From JACCXJ01 sp052387115 (GTDB lineage Bacteria > Pseudomonadota > Gammaproteobacteria > JACCXJ01): a DNA stretch of 24,534 bases. Positions 14,861-23,170 of the stretch are shown piece by piece. Made by a program: the position numbers and the translations under genes. The notes below the pieces were generated by a model. The model saw only the letters and a list, made by a program, of their open reading frames with translations. It was not told the DNA's origin and did not search any database. Location: assembly GCA_052387115.1 (NCBI GenBank), contig JBQTJM010000399.1:1-24534 (forward strand), given 5' to 3'. Position 1 is the first letter of the stretch, and the number at the start of each line of letters is the position of its first letter.

Positions 14861-16573
14861 TCACTCGCCGTGGATCGTAGTCCCCGTGGATGCTGGACGA
14901 GCCGCGCCAAGATACTGATGGATCTGTGCCACGGCGGCAGCACCTTCGCCGATCGCGCCGCCCACGCGCTTCACCGAGCCGGAGCGCACGTCGCCGACTG
15001 CAAATACGCCCGGCACGCTCGACTCGAGCGAAGCGGGCAAGTGGCCCGCGGCCAGGCCTGCGGCCGGCTGACCCGTCAGCACGAAGCCATGCGAGTCGAG
15101 CGCCACGCCGCAGCCTTCGAGCCACTCGGTCTCGGGCTCCGCACCCACGAAAAGAAACACATGGCCTATCGGCCGTTCCTCTTCGATGCCTCTTTGGTGG
15201 TCGCGCCAGGACACGGCGGCAAGGCCCCCCGGCAGATCGCCGTGAAGCTGCGTCAGTTGCGTATGAGGCCGCAGCTCGATGTTCGGCGTCGCCTCGATGC
15301 GGTCTATCAGATAGCGCGACATGCTGGCGGCCAGGCTCGGACGCCGCACTAGCATGAAGACCTTTGCGGCATATTGTGCAAGGAACACGGCGGCTTGCCC
15401 AGCCGAATTACCGCCGCCTACCAGCGCCACCTCCGTCTGGGCGCACATCTTCGCTTCGAGGGCAGACGCCCAATACCACAGGCCCCGGCCCTCGAACTCG
15501 CTCAAGCGCGGCACGGCGGGACGACGATAGCGTGCGCCGCTCGCGATGACGATCGTCTTGGACCTGAGCCGCCGCCCATCGGCGAGTTTCAAGAACATGT
15601 CGCCGGTGGATCCGGTCCTCTTGCAGTCCAGCGCGATGACCTGCTGCGGAATCAGCATCTCGGCACCGAACTTCTGAGCCTGCACAAAGGCTCGGCCGGC
15701 GAGAGCCTGACCGGAAATGCCGGTCGGGAAGCCCAGGTAGTTTTCGATCCGCGCGCTTGCACCGGCCTGGCCGCCAAAGGCCCGGCAGTCCAACACGACG
15801 ACCTGCAGACCTTCCGAGGCCGCATACACCGCGGTTGCAAGGCCGGCCGGCCCGGCACCCACCACGGCGACGTCAAAGAGCTCGTCGTGCTCGACCGTAT
15901 CGAGCATGCCGATGCAGCGTGCGAGCGCGTCTTCAGAGGGATTGAGCAGCACGGAACCGTCGGGGCAAACCACGATCGGTTCGGCCGCGGCCGCGCCGTA
16001 CTGCTCCAACAGCGCGGCGGCGTCGTCCTCCCGGGTGGCATCGACGACGTGATGCGGCTGGCCGTTACGGCGCAGGAAGCCCTGCAATCGCAACACTTCG
16101 GGTGAATCCGGCTGGCCGATCAACACCGGGCCGCTGGCACCGGATTCGATGAGCGCCACCCGCCGCAGGATGAAAGCGCGGACAATGCGCTCGCCGAGGT
16201 CCGCCTCGGCGATGATCAGGGCGCGCAGTTGACCAGGCGGCACAAGAAGGGTCTCGACTTCTTCGTCGGCATACCCGTCCACCAGTCCGTGGCGGCCGGA
16301 GAGTTGAGCGATCTCGCCGCTAAACTCTCCGGGCCCCAGGCGCACGATGGGAACCACATGGCCCAGGCCATCACGCTGGCTGACCGCCACGACACCCTTC
16401 AACACGACGAACATGCCACGACCGGGCTCCCCCGCCGCGAACAAGCGGGCACCGCGCTCGTAGCGACACACGTTGCCGAACCGGCTGATACGCGAGATCT
16501 CCGACCCGGTCAGCACCGGAAACATCTGATGGCGCCGGGTGGTCACGATTTCGGTCGCTACATCGCTAGCCAT
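14861..16573 (-). CDS. cNMP-binding/thioredoxin-like/thioredoxin reductase-like FAD oxidoreductase
   Basis: This 570-residue protein has three parts. An N-terminal cyclic-nucleotide-binding (CAP-like) domain comes first (about 20-140; EPGRGMFVVLKGVVAV, GPGEFSGEIAQLSG). A thioredoxin/glutaredoxin-like segment without an obvious CxxC follows (about 150-235; HHVVDATREDDAAALLEQYG). Last is a thioredoxin reductase-like flavoprotein with FAD site DVAVVGAGPAGLATAVYAAS, NADPH site VALVGGGNSAGQAAVF and C-terminal GVFAVGDVRSGSVKRV. Where classical thioredoxin reductase has the CATC redox pair, it has WASALEAKMCAQ with one Cys, so direct disulfide reduction is doubtful. A nucleotide- or redox-controlled NADPH oxidoreductase is more likely. 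ATG 16573 is chosen for its GGAG ribosome-binding site over a GTG at 16600. It is intact, with its own promoter upstream. Confidence 0.92.
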   Translation of the reverse strand: MASDVATEIVTTRRHQMFPVLTGSEISRISRFGNVCRYERGARLFAAGEPGRGMFVVLKGVVAVSQRDGLGHVVPIVRLGPGEFSGEIAQLSGRHGLVDGYADEEVETLLVPPGQLRALIIAEADLGERIVRAFILRRVALIESGASGPVLIGQPDSPEVLRLQGFLRRNGQPHHVVDATREDDAAALLEQYGAAAAEPIVVCPDGSVLLNPSEDALARCIGMLDTVEHDELFDVAVVGAGPAGLATAVYAASEGLQVVVLDCRAFGGQAGASARIENYLGFPTGISGQALAGRAFVQAQKFGAEMLIPQQVIALDCKRTGSTGDMFLKLADGRRLRSKTIVIASGARYRRPAVPRLSEFEGRGLWYWASALEAKMCAQTEVALVGGGNSAGQAAVFLAQYAAKVFMLVRRPSLAASMSRYLIDRIEATPNIELRPHTQLTQLHGDLPGGLAAVSWRDHQRGIEEERPIGHVFLFVGAEPETEWLEGCGVALDSHGFVLTGQPAAGLAAGHLPASLESSVPGVFAVGDVRSGSVKRVGGAIGEGAAAVAQIHQYLGAARPASTGTTIHGE

Positions 16574-16602
16574 GGTGAGCTCCAGCCTGGGGTCCTGCAC
16601 GT

Positions 16603-16631
16603 ATTAGACGCTCAAGCGCCCGATTTGCCAA
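16603..16631 (-). promoter_or_regulatory. Sigma-70 promoter of the cNMP/TrxR-like gene
   Basis: On the minus strand TTGGCA (forward 16626-16631) and TCTAAT (forward 16603-16608) each match five of six consensus bases, with a 17-base spacer. A start near 16596 gives a leader of about 23 bases containing the GGAG site. Confidence 0.55.
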
Positions 16632-16639
16632 CCGGACAT

Positions 16640-17202
16640 GTTCTCCCTGCCCACCCTCCAGGCCACCACGGTGCCGGTCCTTCGCCTCCTTAAGCGGCGT
16701 GCGCCCGGGGGCCGCTTGGCTTCCAATCCTGGTTCGCTCTTGCGCTGCAACCGTGCTCGCCAGGTGGCAAGCTGGGAGCCGCACACCCGCTCGCGGCGTC
16801 CGCCACCTGCCCGCGCTCGGTACAGCCTTCGGCTTCCGTCAGGAGGCGCCGCTCTCGGCATTCGTCGCGTACCGCGTTGGCCGGTCGCAGCGCCCGCCGC
16901 CACGTTCCGCAGATCCATGGCATAAGGAATGCCCTTGGAGGCGGCTTGGTCCACTTCGCCGGGAAGGCAATACTTGAGTGCCTCGCACAGGCCACTCTTG
17001 CCCGTGCCGTTGGCTCTGTAGAACAGGCCGATCCGCCTGTCCAGATCAAACGTTGCTGGAAGCCTCCGAACGAACCGACCACGAGATGACGCAAGCGGAC
17101 CCGTTGCTGCCGGTCGAGAGAGAGAAAAGGCGGCCGATCGCGTACTTCCCAATCCGACCCGCAGCCGCCCCTCGCGCAACGTATCGGGAAGCAGACCTTC
17201 AA
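16640..17202 (-). pseudogene. AAA/SMC-type ATPase, degenerate N-terminal fragment with Walker A
   Basis: On the minus strand one frame gives RVRLRHLVVGSFGGFQQ. After a shift near 17052-17058 the next frame continues TFDLDRRIGLFYRANGTGKSG, then LCEALKYCLPGEVDQAASK. Joined, this is the first strand and Walker A (A-N-G-T-G-K-S) of a RecF/SMC-like ATPase. It resembles AAA proteins of anticodon-nuclease or defence type with a GxNGxGKSSLCEALEY signature. After about 16930 no frame continues a recognisable protein, and no partner C-terminus (signature, Walker B) follows. Only the first ~60-70 residues of the ATPase head remain, with at least one frameshift. The stretch from 16640 to 16900 holds nothing I recognise. 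Confidence 0.65.
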
Positions 17203-17208
17203 GTAAGG

Positions 17209-17475
17209 TCAATGGTATTTGATGCGACGATTGTTGAACGCTGGCTTGGTACCTTCCAGCACATTGACAACGTGCGAGTTGATTGCAGGGTTCTCAATTG
17301 ATCCAGTCAAATACGATATCTTCGATGCGTTCTTACGATCGAAAGTAGACCAAATGATCTGCTCTGCGTCACACACCACCGCCAAGTTAGGGTTGTGAGT
17401 GACCATGATAATCTGCCTCCTTTTCTTGGCCTCACTCAAGACAGGCACGAGCAAGCTCACAACGGTCTCGTTGCG
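17209..17475 (-). pseudogene. TrlF-like AAA ATPase, C-terminal fragment
   Basis: The frame reads NETVVSLLVPVLSEAKKRR, then QIIMVTHNPNLAVVCDAEQII, then GSIENPAINSHVVNVLEGT, and ends KYH-stop at 17209. The D-loop/H-loop region (VTHN) and the IENPxIN...VVxxLEGTxPAF ending are what I associate with the C-terminus of TrlF-type ATPases. The Walker A, PHP and coiled-coil parts of such a protein (around 900 residues) are absent. Upstream, at about 17472-17482, the frame joins the SbcC-like gene out of register. It is therefore the last ~85 residues of a different ATPase left by a deletion. The family name is from memory. Confidence 0.75.
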
Positions 17476-19194
17476 GCAACCAGCGTATGTGTCTCAGTAT
17501 CAGGGTCCGCAATCTCCCCTACTGGGGACATGTCGAGCGTTTTGTCGAGCTGCTTCCGCTCAGCGCACTTGTCGCCGTGCGCGGCCTTCAATCCGTCCAG
17601 ACCTTCCGGTGCGTACGCCGCGATCAGCCGCTTCGCTTCGTTAATGAGGGTTTCGGCTTCGGTGCGCTCGGCAAGCTTGGCCTTTGCCTCATCGAGATCT
17701 GCGACCTCCGCTGCGGCAAGCGCCTTTGCGAGCGCTTTCTCGGCCTCCTTGAGTCGCAATCGGCGGTCTGCGAGATCCGAAGCACCGGGCTCGACATCGA
17801 CCGTGCCGAAACCTTCCAGCAGCGTGTGGCCTCGGTCACTTGCATAGTCTCTTCGGCGAGCACCTCTTGGTCGCCTTTCCTGATTGTCTGGCTGCCTGAC
17901 GGCATGAAGCGCACGCGGGTCGCAACGGCCCCGAGCGTCACCCGCGCCTCGCGGACAGCGCCTTCCAGACCCTGCAAGCGCTCGTAGGGCGTTCGGTCAA
18001 TCTTGATGCCCCGCAGGCATTGCTGCGCAGCTGCCCGTTGGGCCACTAGCTCGTTCACCTTCGCAAGCCGCTGATCGATCTCTGCGATTTCCTTGTCGAG
18101 CGCCTCCATCCGAGCCCGAGTCCGGGAAATGGTCACGCGCTCCTCTGCGGCGCTCCTGTCTTCGGTCGCGATCGCTAGGACCGCGGTCGCCGCTTCGTCC
18201 CGCCCAACGACGTCTTGAGTTTGCGCTTCGAGGCTGGCCAGAGCCGTCTGGGTCGCTTCCACTGCCCGCTCCTGGTTTGAAACAGCCTCGATCAGCGCTT
18301 GGCGGCGCATCCATCGGTCGCTCAGGTTCTCCAACTGGGCCCGAGCTAGAGCAACTGTCTGGGAAGCCGCCTTATCCTGCTGGCGCAAGCCCTCGATCAT
18401 CGTCGCTTGGTGCTGCGCCTCGATGAGTGCCTGCTGCGCCTTTTCCAGGTCACGATCAGTTTCGATCCGCACCACCTCGCGACGGACCCGCGCCAGCTCG
18501 GCGATCTCCTGGTCGTACTCTTGGCGCTCGGCTTCGAGCTTGCCGACACGGGCCGTTGCTTTCACAGCCTCGTTAATCGCAGTGGTAAGCTCGCCTCGGG
18601 GCTTGCCCGTCGCAGTAAGCAGGGCATCGCGTTTTGCCCTTGCTGCCTCCAGCAGCCTGCCCCCGCGAGCACCGCCGAGAACGTCGCCAACCTCTTCCTC
18701 CAGCGACGCGCGTAAGGTCGAGCGTCCTGTCTCGCCAAGCCCAAGCCCCGCCAACCCACGACCCTGCTCCAGCCAGAACAGACCCAGCACCCCCTGTCGT
18801 CGGGCTTGGACTCACGGCGCTGTGGTACTCGGAACGTCAATAGCTCAGCCAGCCGCTCTTCAGCAGCCGGCCCCTCGAACATCCCGTTCGGTGTGGTCAG
18901 CCGGGCCGATGGCTTTTGAGCGAAGCCCTTAGTGATCGTATAGTTCTCCCCGTCAATCTCGAAGGCGAGCTGGATCTCCGGTCGCACCGCGGAGCCGAAG
19001 GGCTGCATCACCTCGACCGCCCTGCCGGTCACGGTGTGGCGTTCGAAGAGACCGGCACGGATGGCTTCGAGGAGCGTGCTCTTGCCCTCTTCGTTGTCAC
19101 CGGCGATCACCGTGACGCCGTCGCCGAGCTCCTCGATCACCACCGGCGTGACGAGTTTGCGAAAGTTGCGCACCGCGATGCGCCGGATGTACAT
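17476..19194 (-). pseudogene. SbcC-like coiled-coil ATPase, truncated and twice frameshifted
   Basis: ATG 19194 follows the SbcD-like stop by three bases. The N-terminus is an SMC/SbcC head: IRRIAVRNFRKL, then VTVIAGDNEEGKSTLLEAI with Walker A G-D-N-E-E-G-K-S. At 18790-18794 (CCCCC on the forward strand) one missing base shifts the frame; adding one C restores DDRGVLGLFWLEQG. A long coiled coil follows (heptad-rich, LEAERQEYDQEIAEL). A second shift near 17823-17829 moves it to the frame with TLLEGFGTVDVE and LKEAEKALAKAL. Homology ends near 17476 where a TrlF-like tail begins, so the second coiled-coil arm and the signature/Walker B half of the head are missing. An SbcC-like protein would work with the preceding nuclease in DNA end processing; this one cannot form an ATPase. 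Confidence 0.82.
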
Positions 19195-19197
19195 GTC

Positions 19198-19620
19198 TTA
19201 CCCGCCGCTTCGGTAATGCAGGCCGTAGAGCAGGGCGAGCGAGCGCCGCGCCACCTCTGCCTCCGGTCCTTGCAGCTTCTCACGCAGCCGATCCATCGCG
19301 ACCCGGACAAAGCCGGCCGTGTCGATCGTATCGAGATCATCCTCGGTCGGCTCCACGATCAGGCTGGCGTTGTTTTCCTCCAGGTACCGCACGCGTGCTC
19401 TCTCGGGCGTGCCCGAATACCATGCCCGCTCTGAAACTTGTAATCGGCCATGCCAGTCACCGAGCGCCACATAATCAAGCCGAGCCGTATCCGCGCGGTT
19501 GAGGGCGCTGGGATTGGAGGCCTCACTTGCTGCCGGAAGGAATTCCCGTACAGAGCCGTGGGCAAGCCCAATGCGGATCAGGCCTTCTTTGGTCGCGGCC
19601 GTGTCGAAGATCTCAAATAA
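19198..19620 (-). pseudogene. SbcD/Mre11-like metallophosphoesterase, C-terminal part
   Basis: The open frame reads LFEIFDTAATKEGLIRIGLAHG, given here as EIFDTAATKEGLI and RIGLAHG. It continues RLDYVALGDWHGRLQV, ERAWYSGTPERARV, a PTEDDLDTIDTAGF segment and a C-terminal helical cap, ending at TAA 19198. The ALGDWHG histidine motif and the YSGTPE motif are the last metal-site and capping motifs of calcineurin-like DNA exonucleases. The N-terminal DxH, GDxxD and GNHD metal motifs are missing. The upstream sequence past about 19620 does not continue the protein and has a stop. This is therefore the second half of the nuclease partner of the SbcC-like gene, truncated by a deletion or insertion. 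There is no start codon at the junction. Confidence 0.8.
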
Positions 19621-19977
19621 TTTCGTTTGACGGGCTGAAAATGTCCAGGGTATGAACCATGGGCGACCGTGTTACCTACCCTTTTTGGGGCGTCACAAGC
19701 CGACAACGGACATGGCGAACTAACGGCTCGGATGTCTCGTCCTAACCGGACGCAGCCATAGCAAGGCCTCTCAAAAACGGTCATATATACGCCACCAACT
19801 TGGTCACTGGCTCGTGGCCCGCGTGCGTGTAGGCGTGCATGGCGGCGATGCCCGCACGCTCCGGCAGGGCTTGAATGTCCACGAGCTGGGCGTCGTTTTC
19901 AGCTACGCGAGCCCAATGCCCGTCAAAGTGTCCCAGAGCGGGTTGTATGGGTGCTAGCCCTCAGATCAGACTTCTTG
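19621..19977. other. Unassigned stretch between SbcD remnant and HigBA, probable junction debris
   Basis: No complete gene is seen. On the minus strand a 59-codon frame without a start codon (about 19789-19965) encodes LGHFDGHWARVAENDAQ and AMHAYTHAGHEPVTKL. It looks protein-like but I do not recognise it; it probably is the tail of a deleted gene. A 68-codon frame (19578-19784) runs through the SbcD junction and is likely meaningless. The block around 19620-19680 could be an insertion-sequence end, but no inverted repeat or transposase part could be confirmed. Confidence 0.4.
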
Positions 19978-20289
19978 TCAAGGTCCGGCGCTTTCATGCC
20001 GGTTTCGAGGCTCGAAGCGAATGATGAGGCGCGAGCCGGTCGCCTGCGCCAGGCGTTCAAGGGTGCGGGTAGAGGGCCGTATGCGGCCGCTCTCGAGCCG
20101 TGCCACCACGGGCTGGGTCGTCCCCATGCGTTCGGCCAGTTCCTCCTGTGTGAGCCCGGCGCGGCTCCGTGCCTCGATCACGGCCGCCGCCAGTGCGAAT
20201 TCGTCGGCGAGATTGTCATAGGCTTCACGGTAGACCGGATCCTTGAGCCACTTCTTGTGGACGTCGTCGGCCAGAATACGTTTCTTCAT
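19978..20289 (-). CDS. higA: HigA-type antitoxin, XRE-family helix-turn-helix
   Basis: This 103-residue protein has an N-terminal part that probably binds the toxin (ILADDVHKKWLKDPVYREAY) and a C-terminal XRE/Cro helix-turn-helix at about 45-80 (AGLTQEELAERMGTTQPVV, ARLESGRIRPS). It would neutralise the upstream-encoded toxin and repress the operon. Its ATG 20289 overlaps the toxin stop in an ATGA arrangement, so translation is coupled, and the toxin-first order is typical of HigBA rather than RelBE. It is intact. The tail after residue ~92 (RFEPRNRHESAGP) is short and basic. Confidence 0.9.
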   Translation of the reverse strand: MKKRILADDVHKKWLKDPVYREAYDNLADEFALAAAVIEARSRAGLTQEELAERMGTTQPVVARLESGRIRPSTRTLERLAQATGSRLIIRFEPRNRHESAGP

Positions 20290-20609
20290 ACCACCTCCTT
20301 GGCCCGCTTCAGGGCCAACTCAATCTCACGGCGCGGTGTCTTTTTCGTCTTCTTGACGAACACGCGCACGATCACCACCCGCTTCCCGACGGCCGTGACG
20401 TAGGCGGCTCGGGCGATGCCGCTTTGCCCGGAGATCCGCATCTCCCATAGACGCCCCTCAAGGTGTTTCACATGGGGCTCGCGGACACGCTCCAGGCCAT
20501 GAACCTGAACCAACTCGATGATGCGCTGGAGTCGGGCACGCTGGTCGGCCGCCAGGGCTCCGGTTTCTTCCAGCACCTCTTGGTTGAGGTACTCGACGGT
20601 CCAGGCCAT
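20286..20609 (-). CDS. higB: HigB/RelE-type toxin (phage Gp49-like)
   Basis: This 107-residue protein belongs to the RelE/HigB fold (Gp49-like family). It begins MAWTVEYLNQEVLEETGAL, has a helix DQRARLQRIIELVQ, then HVKHLEGRLWEMRISGQSG, the strand ARAAYVTAVGKRVVIVRVF, and a basic helix KKTKKTPRREIELALKRA. The LEGxLWEMR and K-T-P-xxEI motifs are characteristic; known members cleave mRNA on the ribosome. It starts with ATG 20609, only five bases after a -10-like box, so the message may be leaderless. It overlaps the antitoxin by four bases. It is intact. Confidence 0.92.
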   Translation of the reverse strand: MAWTVEYLNQEVLEETGALAADQRARLQRIIELVQVHGLERVREPHVKHLEGRLWEMRISGQSGIARAAYVTAVGKRVVIVRVFVKKTKKTPRREIELALKRAKEVV

Positions 20610-20614
20610 AGGAG

Positions 20615-20643
20615 AATATACCAGAAACGATATGAGCTATCCA
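20615..20643 (-). promoter_or_regulatory. Candidate promoter of higBA (leaderless)
   Basis: On the minus strand TATATT (forward 20615-20620, five of six) and TGGATA (forward 20638-20643, four of six) are 17 bases apart. The predicted start falls at about the toxin ATG. The spacer region contains an imperfect inverted repeat (ATATC...GGTATAT) that could bind HigA. Confidence 0.4.
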
Positions 20644-20694
20644 GGCGGTTTCCGGGGCCGGAGATTTCTTCCTGGACGCTGTTGGGCCTGGGAC

Positions 20695-20930
20695 TTAAAG
20701 GGTAACCGGGTAACCCATCATAGCTTCGGGCGGGTGGGATACGAGCAGTGCCCGAAGCCTCGCCACCTCGCGATCCCCGGCGTTTGGCCAGCTCTCATTA
20801 TGCTCCCTAGGCAGGATCACCAGCATCCGGTCATGGATCTCTCCGACTAGAGAATCGGAATTCGTGGTCAGATGGTGAAAGTCTCTAGCGGCGCTACACC
20901 CGCCTGCGGCCACGACTCCCAGAGCCCGCC
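20695..20930 (-). pseudogene. SRAP-domain (HMCES/YedK) abasic-site protein, C-terminal remnant
   Basis: Right after the hydroxylase stop the minus strand reads GGLWESWPQAG and PLETFTI. It then shifts frame at about 20869-20875 (one base missing) to LTTNSDSLVGEIHDRMLVIL and RALLVSHPPEAMMGYPV, ending at TAA 20695. This matches the second half of SRAP proteins, which crosslink to abasic sites in single-stranded DNA: the AGLWESW motif, the LTTxAN-L segment and the catalytic His in IHDRMPVIL are recognisable. The catalytic Cys2 and the first ~130 residues are absent. It is the tail of a gene that lost its front, plus one frameshift. Confidence 0.8.
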
Positions 20931-20934
20931 CTAG

Positions 20935-23157
20935 CTACGCAGAACGCAGCTCGTCCGGCTTCACCGGCAGTTTCCGGATCCGCTTGCCGGTCGCCGCGAA
21001 GATCGCGTTGGTCACCGCCGGTGCGATCGCCGACGTACCAGGCTCGCCGATGCCCCCGGGTGACTCGGCACTCTTCACCAGATGGACCTCCACCACCGGT
21101 GCCTCGTTGATGCGGAGTATGCGGTAGTCGTTGAAATTGTGTTGCTCGACCCTGCCGTCCTTGATCGTGATCTCTTCAAAGAGGGCAGCAGTTATCCCGA
21201 AGATGATTCCGCCTTCCATCTGCGCCTTCACCGTGTTCGGGTTGACGCAGATGCCGCAGTCCACCGCACAGACTACGCGCTGGACCCGCACCTCGCCCTC
21301 CTTGGAGACCGCTACCTCCGCGACCTGTGCCAGATAGCTGCCAAAGGCGTGCTGCACAGACACGCCACGACCGTGGCCCCGCGGCAATGGCTGACCCCAT
21401 CCGGCCTTCTCCGCTGCCAGATCGAGCACCGCCCAAGCGCGCGGCGATTTGCCGAGCAGGGCGCGGCGGTATTCGACCGGATCCTTCTTTGCCGCCGCCG
21501 CGAGCTCGTCGATGAAGCTCTCCACCACGAAGATGTTGTGCGTGGGTCCGACCCCGCGCCACCAACCCGTGACAATACCCGGCGGCTCCTGACGGACGTA
21601 ATCCACCAGGACGTTCGGAAGCGCATAGGGCAGCTCCGCTGCGCCTTCCACGGCATCGAAATCGAGCCCATCCTTGAACGCCGGTGGCAACCAGCGCGCA
21701 AGGATCGAGGACGCAGTGACACGATGGCTCCAGGCGATGGGCAGGCCCTGTCCGTCGAGGCCGGCGGCGAGCCGGTCGTAGTAGTAGGGCCGGTAAATGT
21801 CGTGCTGGATGTCTTCTTCGCGGGTCCAGATCACCTTGACCGGAGCATCGACTTGCTTGGCGATTTGCACCGCCTGGGTGATGAAATCCACCTCGAGCCG
21901 CCGGCCGAAGCCGCCGCCGAGGAGATGGTTATGCACCCGGATCTTCTCGGGCGGCAGGCCGGTCACCTGCGCGGCGGTGGCCTGGGCGCGGGTCGCGACC
22001 TGGGTGCCCACCCATACGTCGCAACCATCCTTGCGTACGTGGACGGTGCAGTTTACCGGCTCCATCGTGACGTGCGCGAGGAACGGCACCTGGTAGATCG
22101 CCTCGACCTTCTGGGCGGCGCCGGCCATGACCTTGGCCATATCGCCCTGGGCCGGGCTCTCCTTGCGTGCGACCACGCCCGGCTTCTGCGAGGCCGCCTC
22201 GAGTTGTTGAACGATATCGGCGGTACTGAGCTTGGCGTTTGGGCCCTCGTCCCAGCGGATGTCGAGCGCGGCAAGGCCTTGCTTGGCGGCCCACATGTGG
22301 TCGGCGACCACCGCCACGGCGTCGTCAAGGCGGACTATCTGGTGCACGCCCTTGATCGCCTTCGCCTTGCCGTCGTCCACGCCGGCGAGCTTGCCGCCAA
22401 AAACCGGACAGGCGGCAACGGTGGCGATCTTCATACCGGGGACCTTCACGTCGATGCTGTACTGGGCCTTGCCGTTGACCTTGTCATGGCTGTCGAGGCG
22501 CTTGGCGGGGGTACCGATGAGCTTGAAGTCCTTAGGGTCCTTGAGCACGACCTGGTCCGGCACCGGCAAGGTTGCAGCCTTATCGACCAGGGCTCCGTAG
22601 TTGAGCTTGCGGCCGGTCGGCACGTGGATCACCTCGCCCTTCTCGGCGCGGCAGGAATTCGAATCGACCTTCCAGATCATGCTCGCGGCGGACACCAACA
22701 TACTGCGAGCGGTAGCGCCAGCACGTCGCAGCGGTTCCCAGGCGCCACGCACCGACGTCGAGCCGCCGGTCGCCTGAAACCCGACCAACGGATTGGCATA
22801 GAGCTTATCGTCGGGCGGCGCATGTTCGAGCTGGACATGGGCCAAATCCACTTCCAGCTCTTCGGCGAGGAGCATCGGCAGGGAGGTGTAGGTGCCCTGC
22901 CCCATCTCGACCTGGTGCACGACCAGTGTCACGCGCCCTTGACGGTCGATGCGGATAAACGCGTTGGGCGCGAAGGTGTTCGCAGTGGGGGTCGCGGCGG
23001 CCTCGGCATTACGCATGAGCGCGGGTAGGTGGAAGCTCAGCAGCAGCCCGCCGCCGGCGGCCGCGCCGGCTTTCAGAAAAGCCCGTCGGGAGATACCGCC
23101 CTCGGATATGGACTCAGCACCACCTTTAGCAGCGTACAACAGTTGTTCGAGACGCAT
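20935..23157 (-). CDS. iorB: Molybdenum hydroxylase large subunit (isoquinoline 1-oxidoreductase IorB-like)
   Basis: This 740-residue xanthine-dehydrogenase-family large subunit binds molybdopterin-cytosine dinucleotide and would hydroxylate an N-heterocycle or oxidise an aldehyde. ATG 23157 follows GAGGGAG; residues 22-29 form a Tat motif (SRRAFLKAG) before a hydrophobic stretch, so it is exported folded to the periplasm. An aldehyde-oxidase N-domain comes next (FAPNAFIRIDRQGRVTL, VEMGQGTYTSL). Further cofactor motifs include GGGFGRRLEVDF and GWWRGVGPTHN. Near the C-terminus GIGEPGTSAIAPAVTNAI holds the family's catalytic Glu. The length fits the IorB/QorB type with tandem Moco domains in one chain. 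It is intact and encoded 13 bases after the small subunit stop. The substrate is unknown; the electron acceptor cytochrome is not in this window. Confidence 0.93.
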   Translation of the reverse strand: MRLEQLLYAAKGGAESISEGGISRRAFLKAGAAAGGGLLLSFHLPALMRNAEAAATPTANTFAPNAFIRIDRQGRVTLVVHQVEMGQGTYTSLPMLLAEELEVDLAHVQLEHAPPDDKLYANPLVGFQATGGSTSVRGAWEPLRRAGATARSMLVSAASMIWKVDSNSCRAEKGEVIHVPTGRKLNYGALVDKAATLPVPDQVVLKDPKDFKLIGTPAKRLDSHDKVNGKAQYSIDVKVPGMKIATVAACPVFGGKLAGVDDGKAKAIKGVHQIVRLDDAVAVVADHMWAAKQGLAALDIRWDEGPNAKLSTADIVQQLEAASQKPGVVARKESPAQGDMAKVMAGAAQKVEAIYQVPFLAHVTMEPVNCTVHVRKDGCDVWVGTQVATRAQATAAQVTGLPPEKIRVHNHLLGGGFGRRLEVDFITQAVQIAKQVDAPVKVIWTREEDIQHDIYRPYYYDRLAAGLDGQGLPIAWSHRVTASSILARWLPPAFKDGLDFDAVEGAAELPYALPNVLVDYVRQEPPGIVTGWWRGVGPTHNIFVVESFIDELAAAAKKDPVEYRRALLGKSPRAWAVLDLAAEKAGWGQPLPRGHGRGVSVQHAFGSYLAQVAEVAVSKEGEVRVQRVVCAVDCGICVNPNTVKAQMEGGIIFGITAALFEEITIKDGRVEQHNFNDYRILRINEAPVVEVHLVKSAESPGGIGEPGTSAIAPAVTNAIFAATGKRIRKLPVKPDELRSA

Positions 23158-23170
23158 GGTCAGGCTCCCT

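Noticed and set aside
15374..16105. 243-codon open frame on the plus strand
   Set aside because: It is antisense to the FAD and NADPH domains of the intact flavoprotein.
16629..16925. Plus-strand frame across the ATPase remnant region
   Set aside because: It has Arg/Pro/Ala-rich composition without motifs, antisense to the Walker A fragment; likely chance.
19578..19784. 68-codon minus-strand frame next to the SbcD remnant
   Set aside because: It runs across the SbcD junction in a frame other than the real one; composition is not protein-like.
21082..23028. 648-codon open frame on the plus strand
   Set aside because: It lies fully antisense to the molybdenum hydroxylase large subunit, has His/Arg/Asp-rich low-complexity composition and no motifs; typical shadow frame in high-GC DNA.
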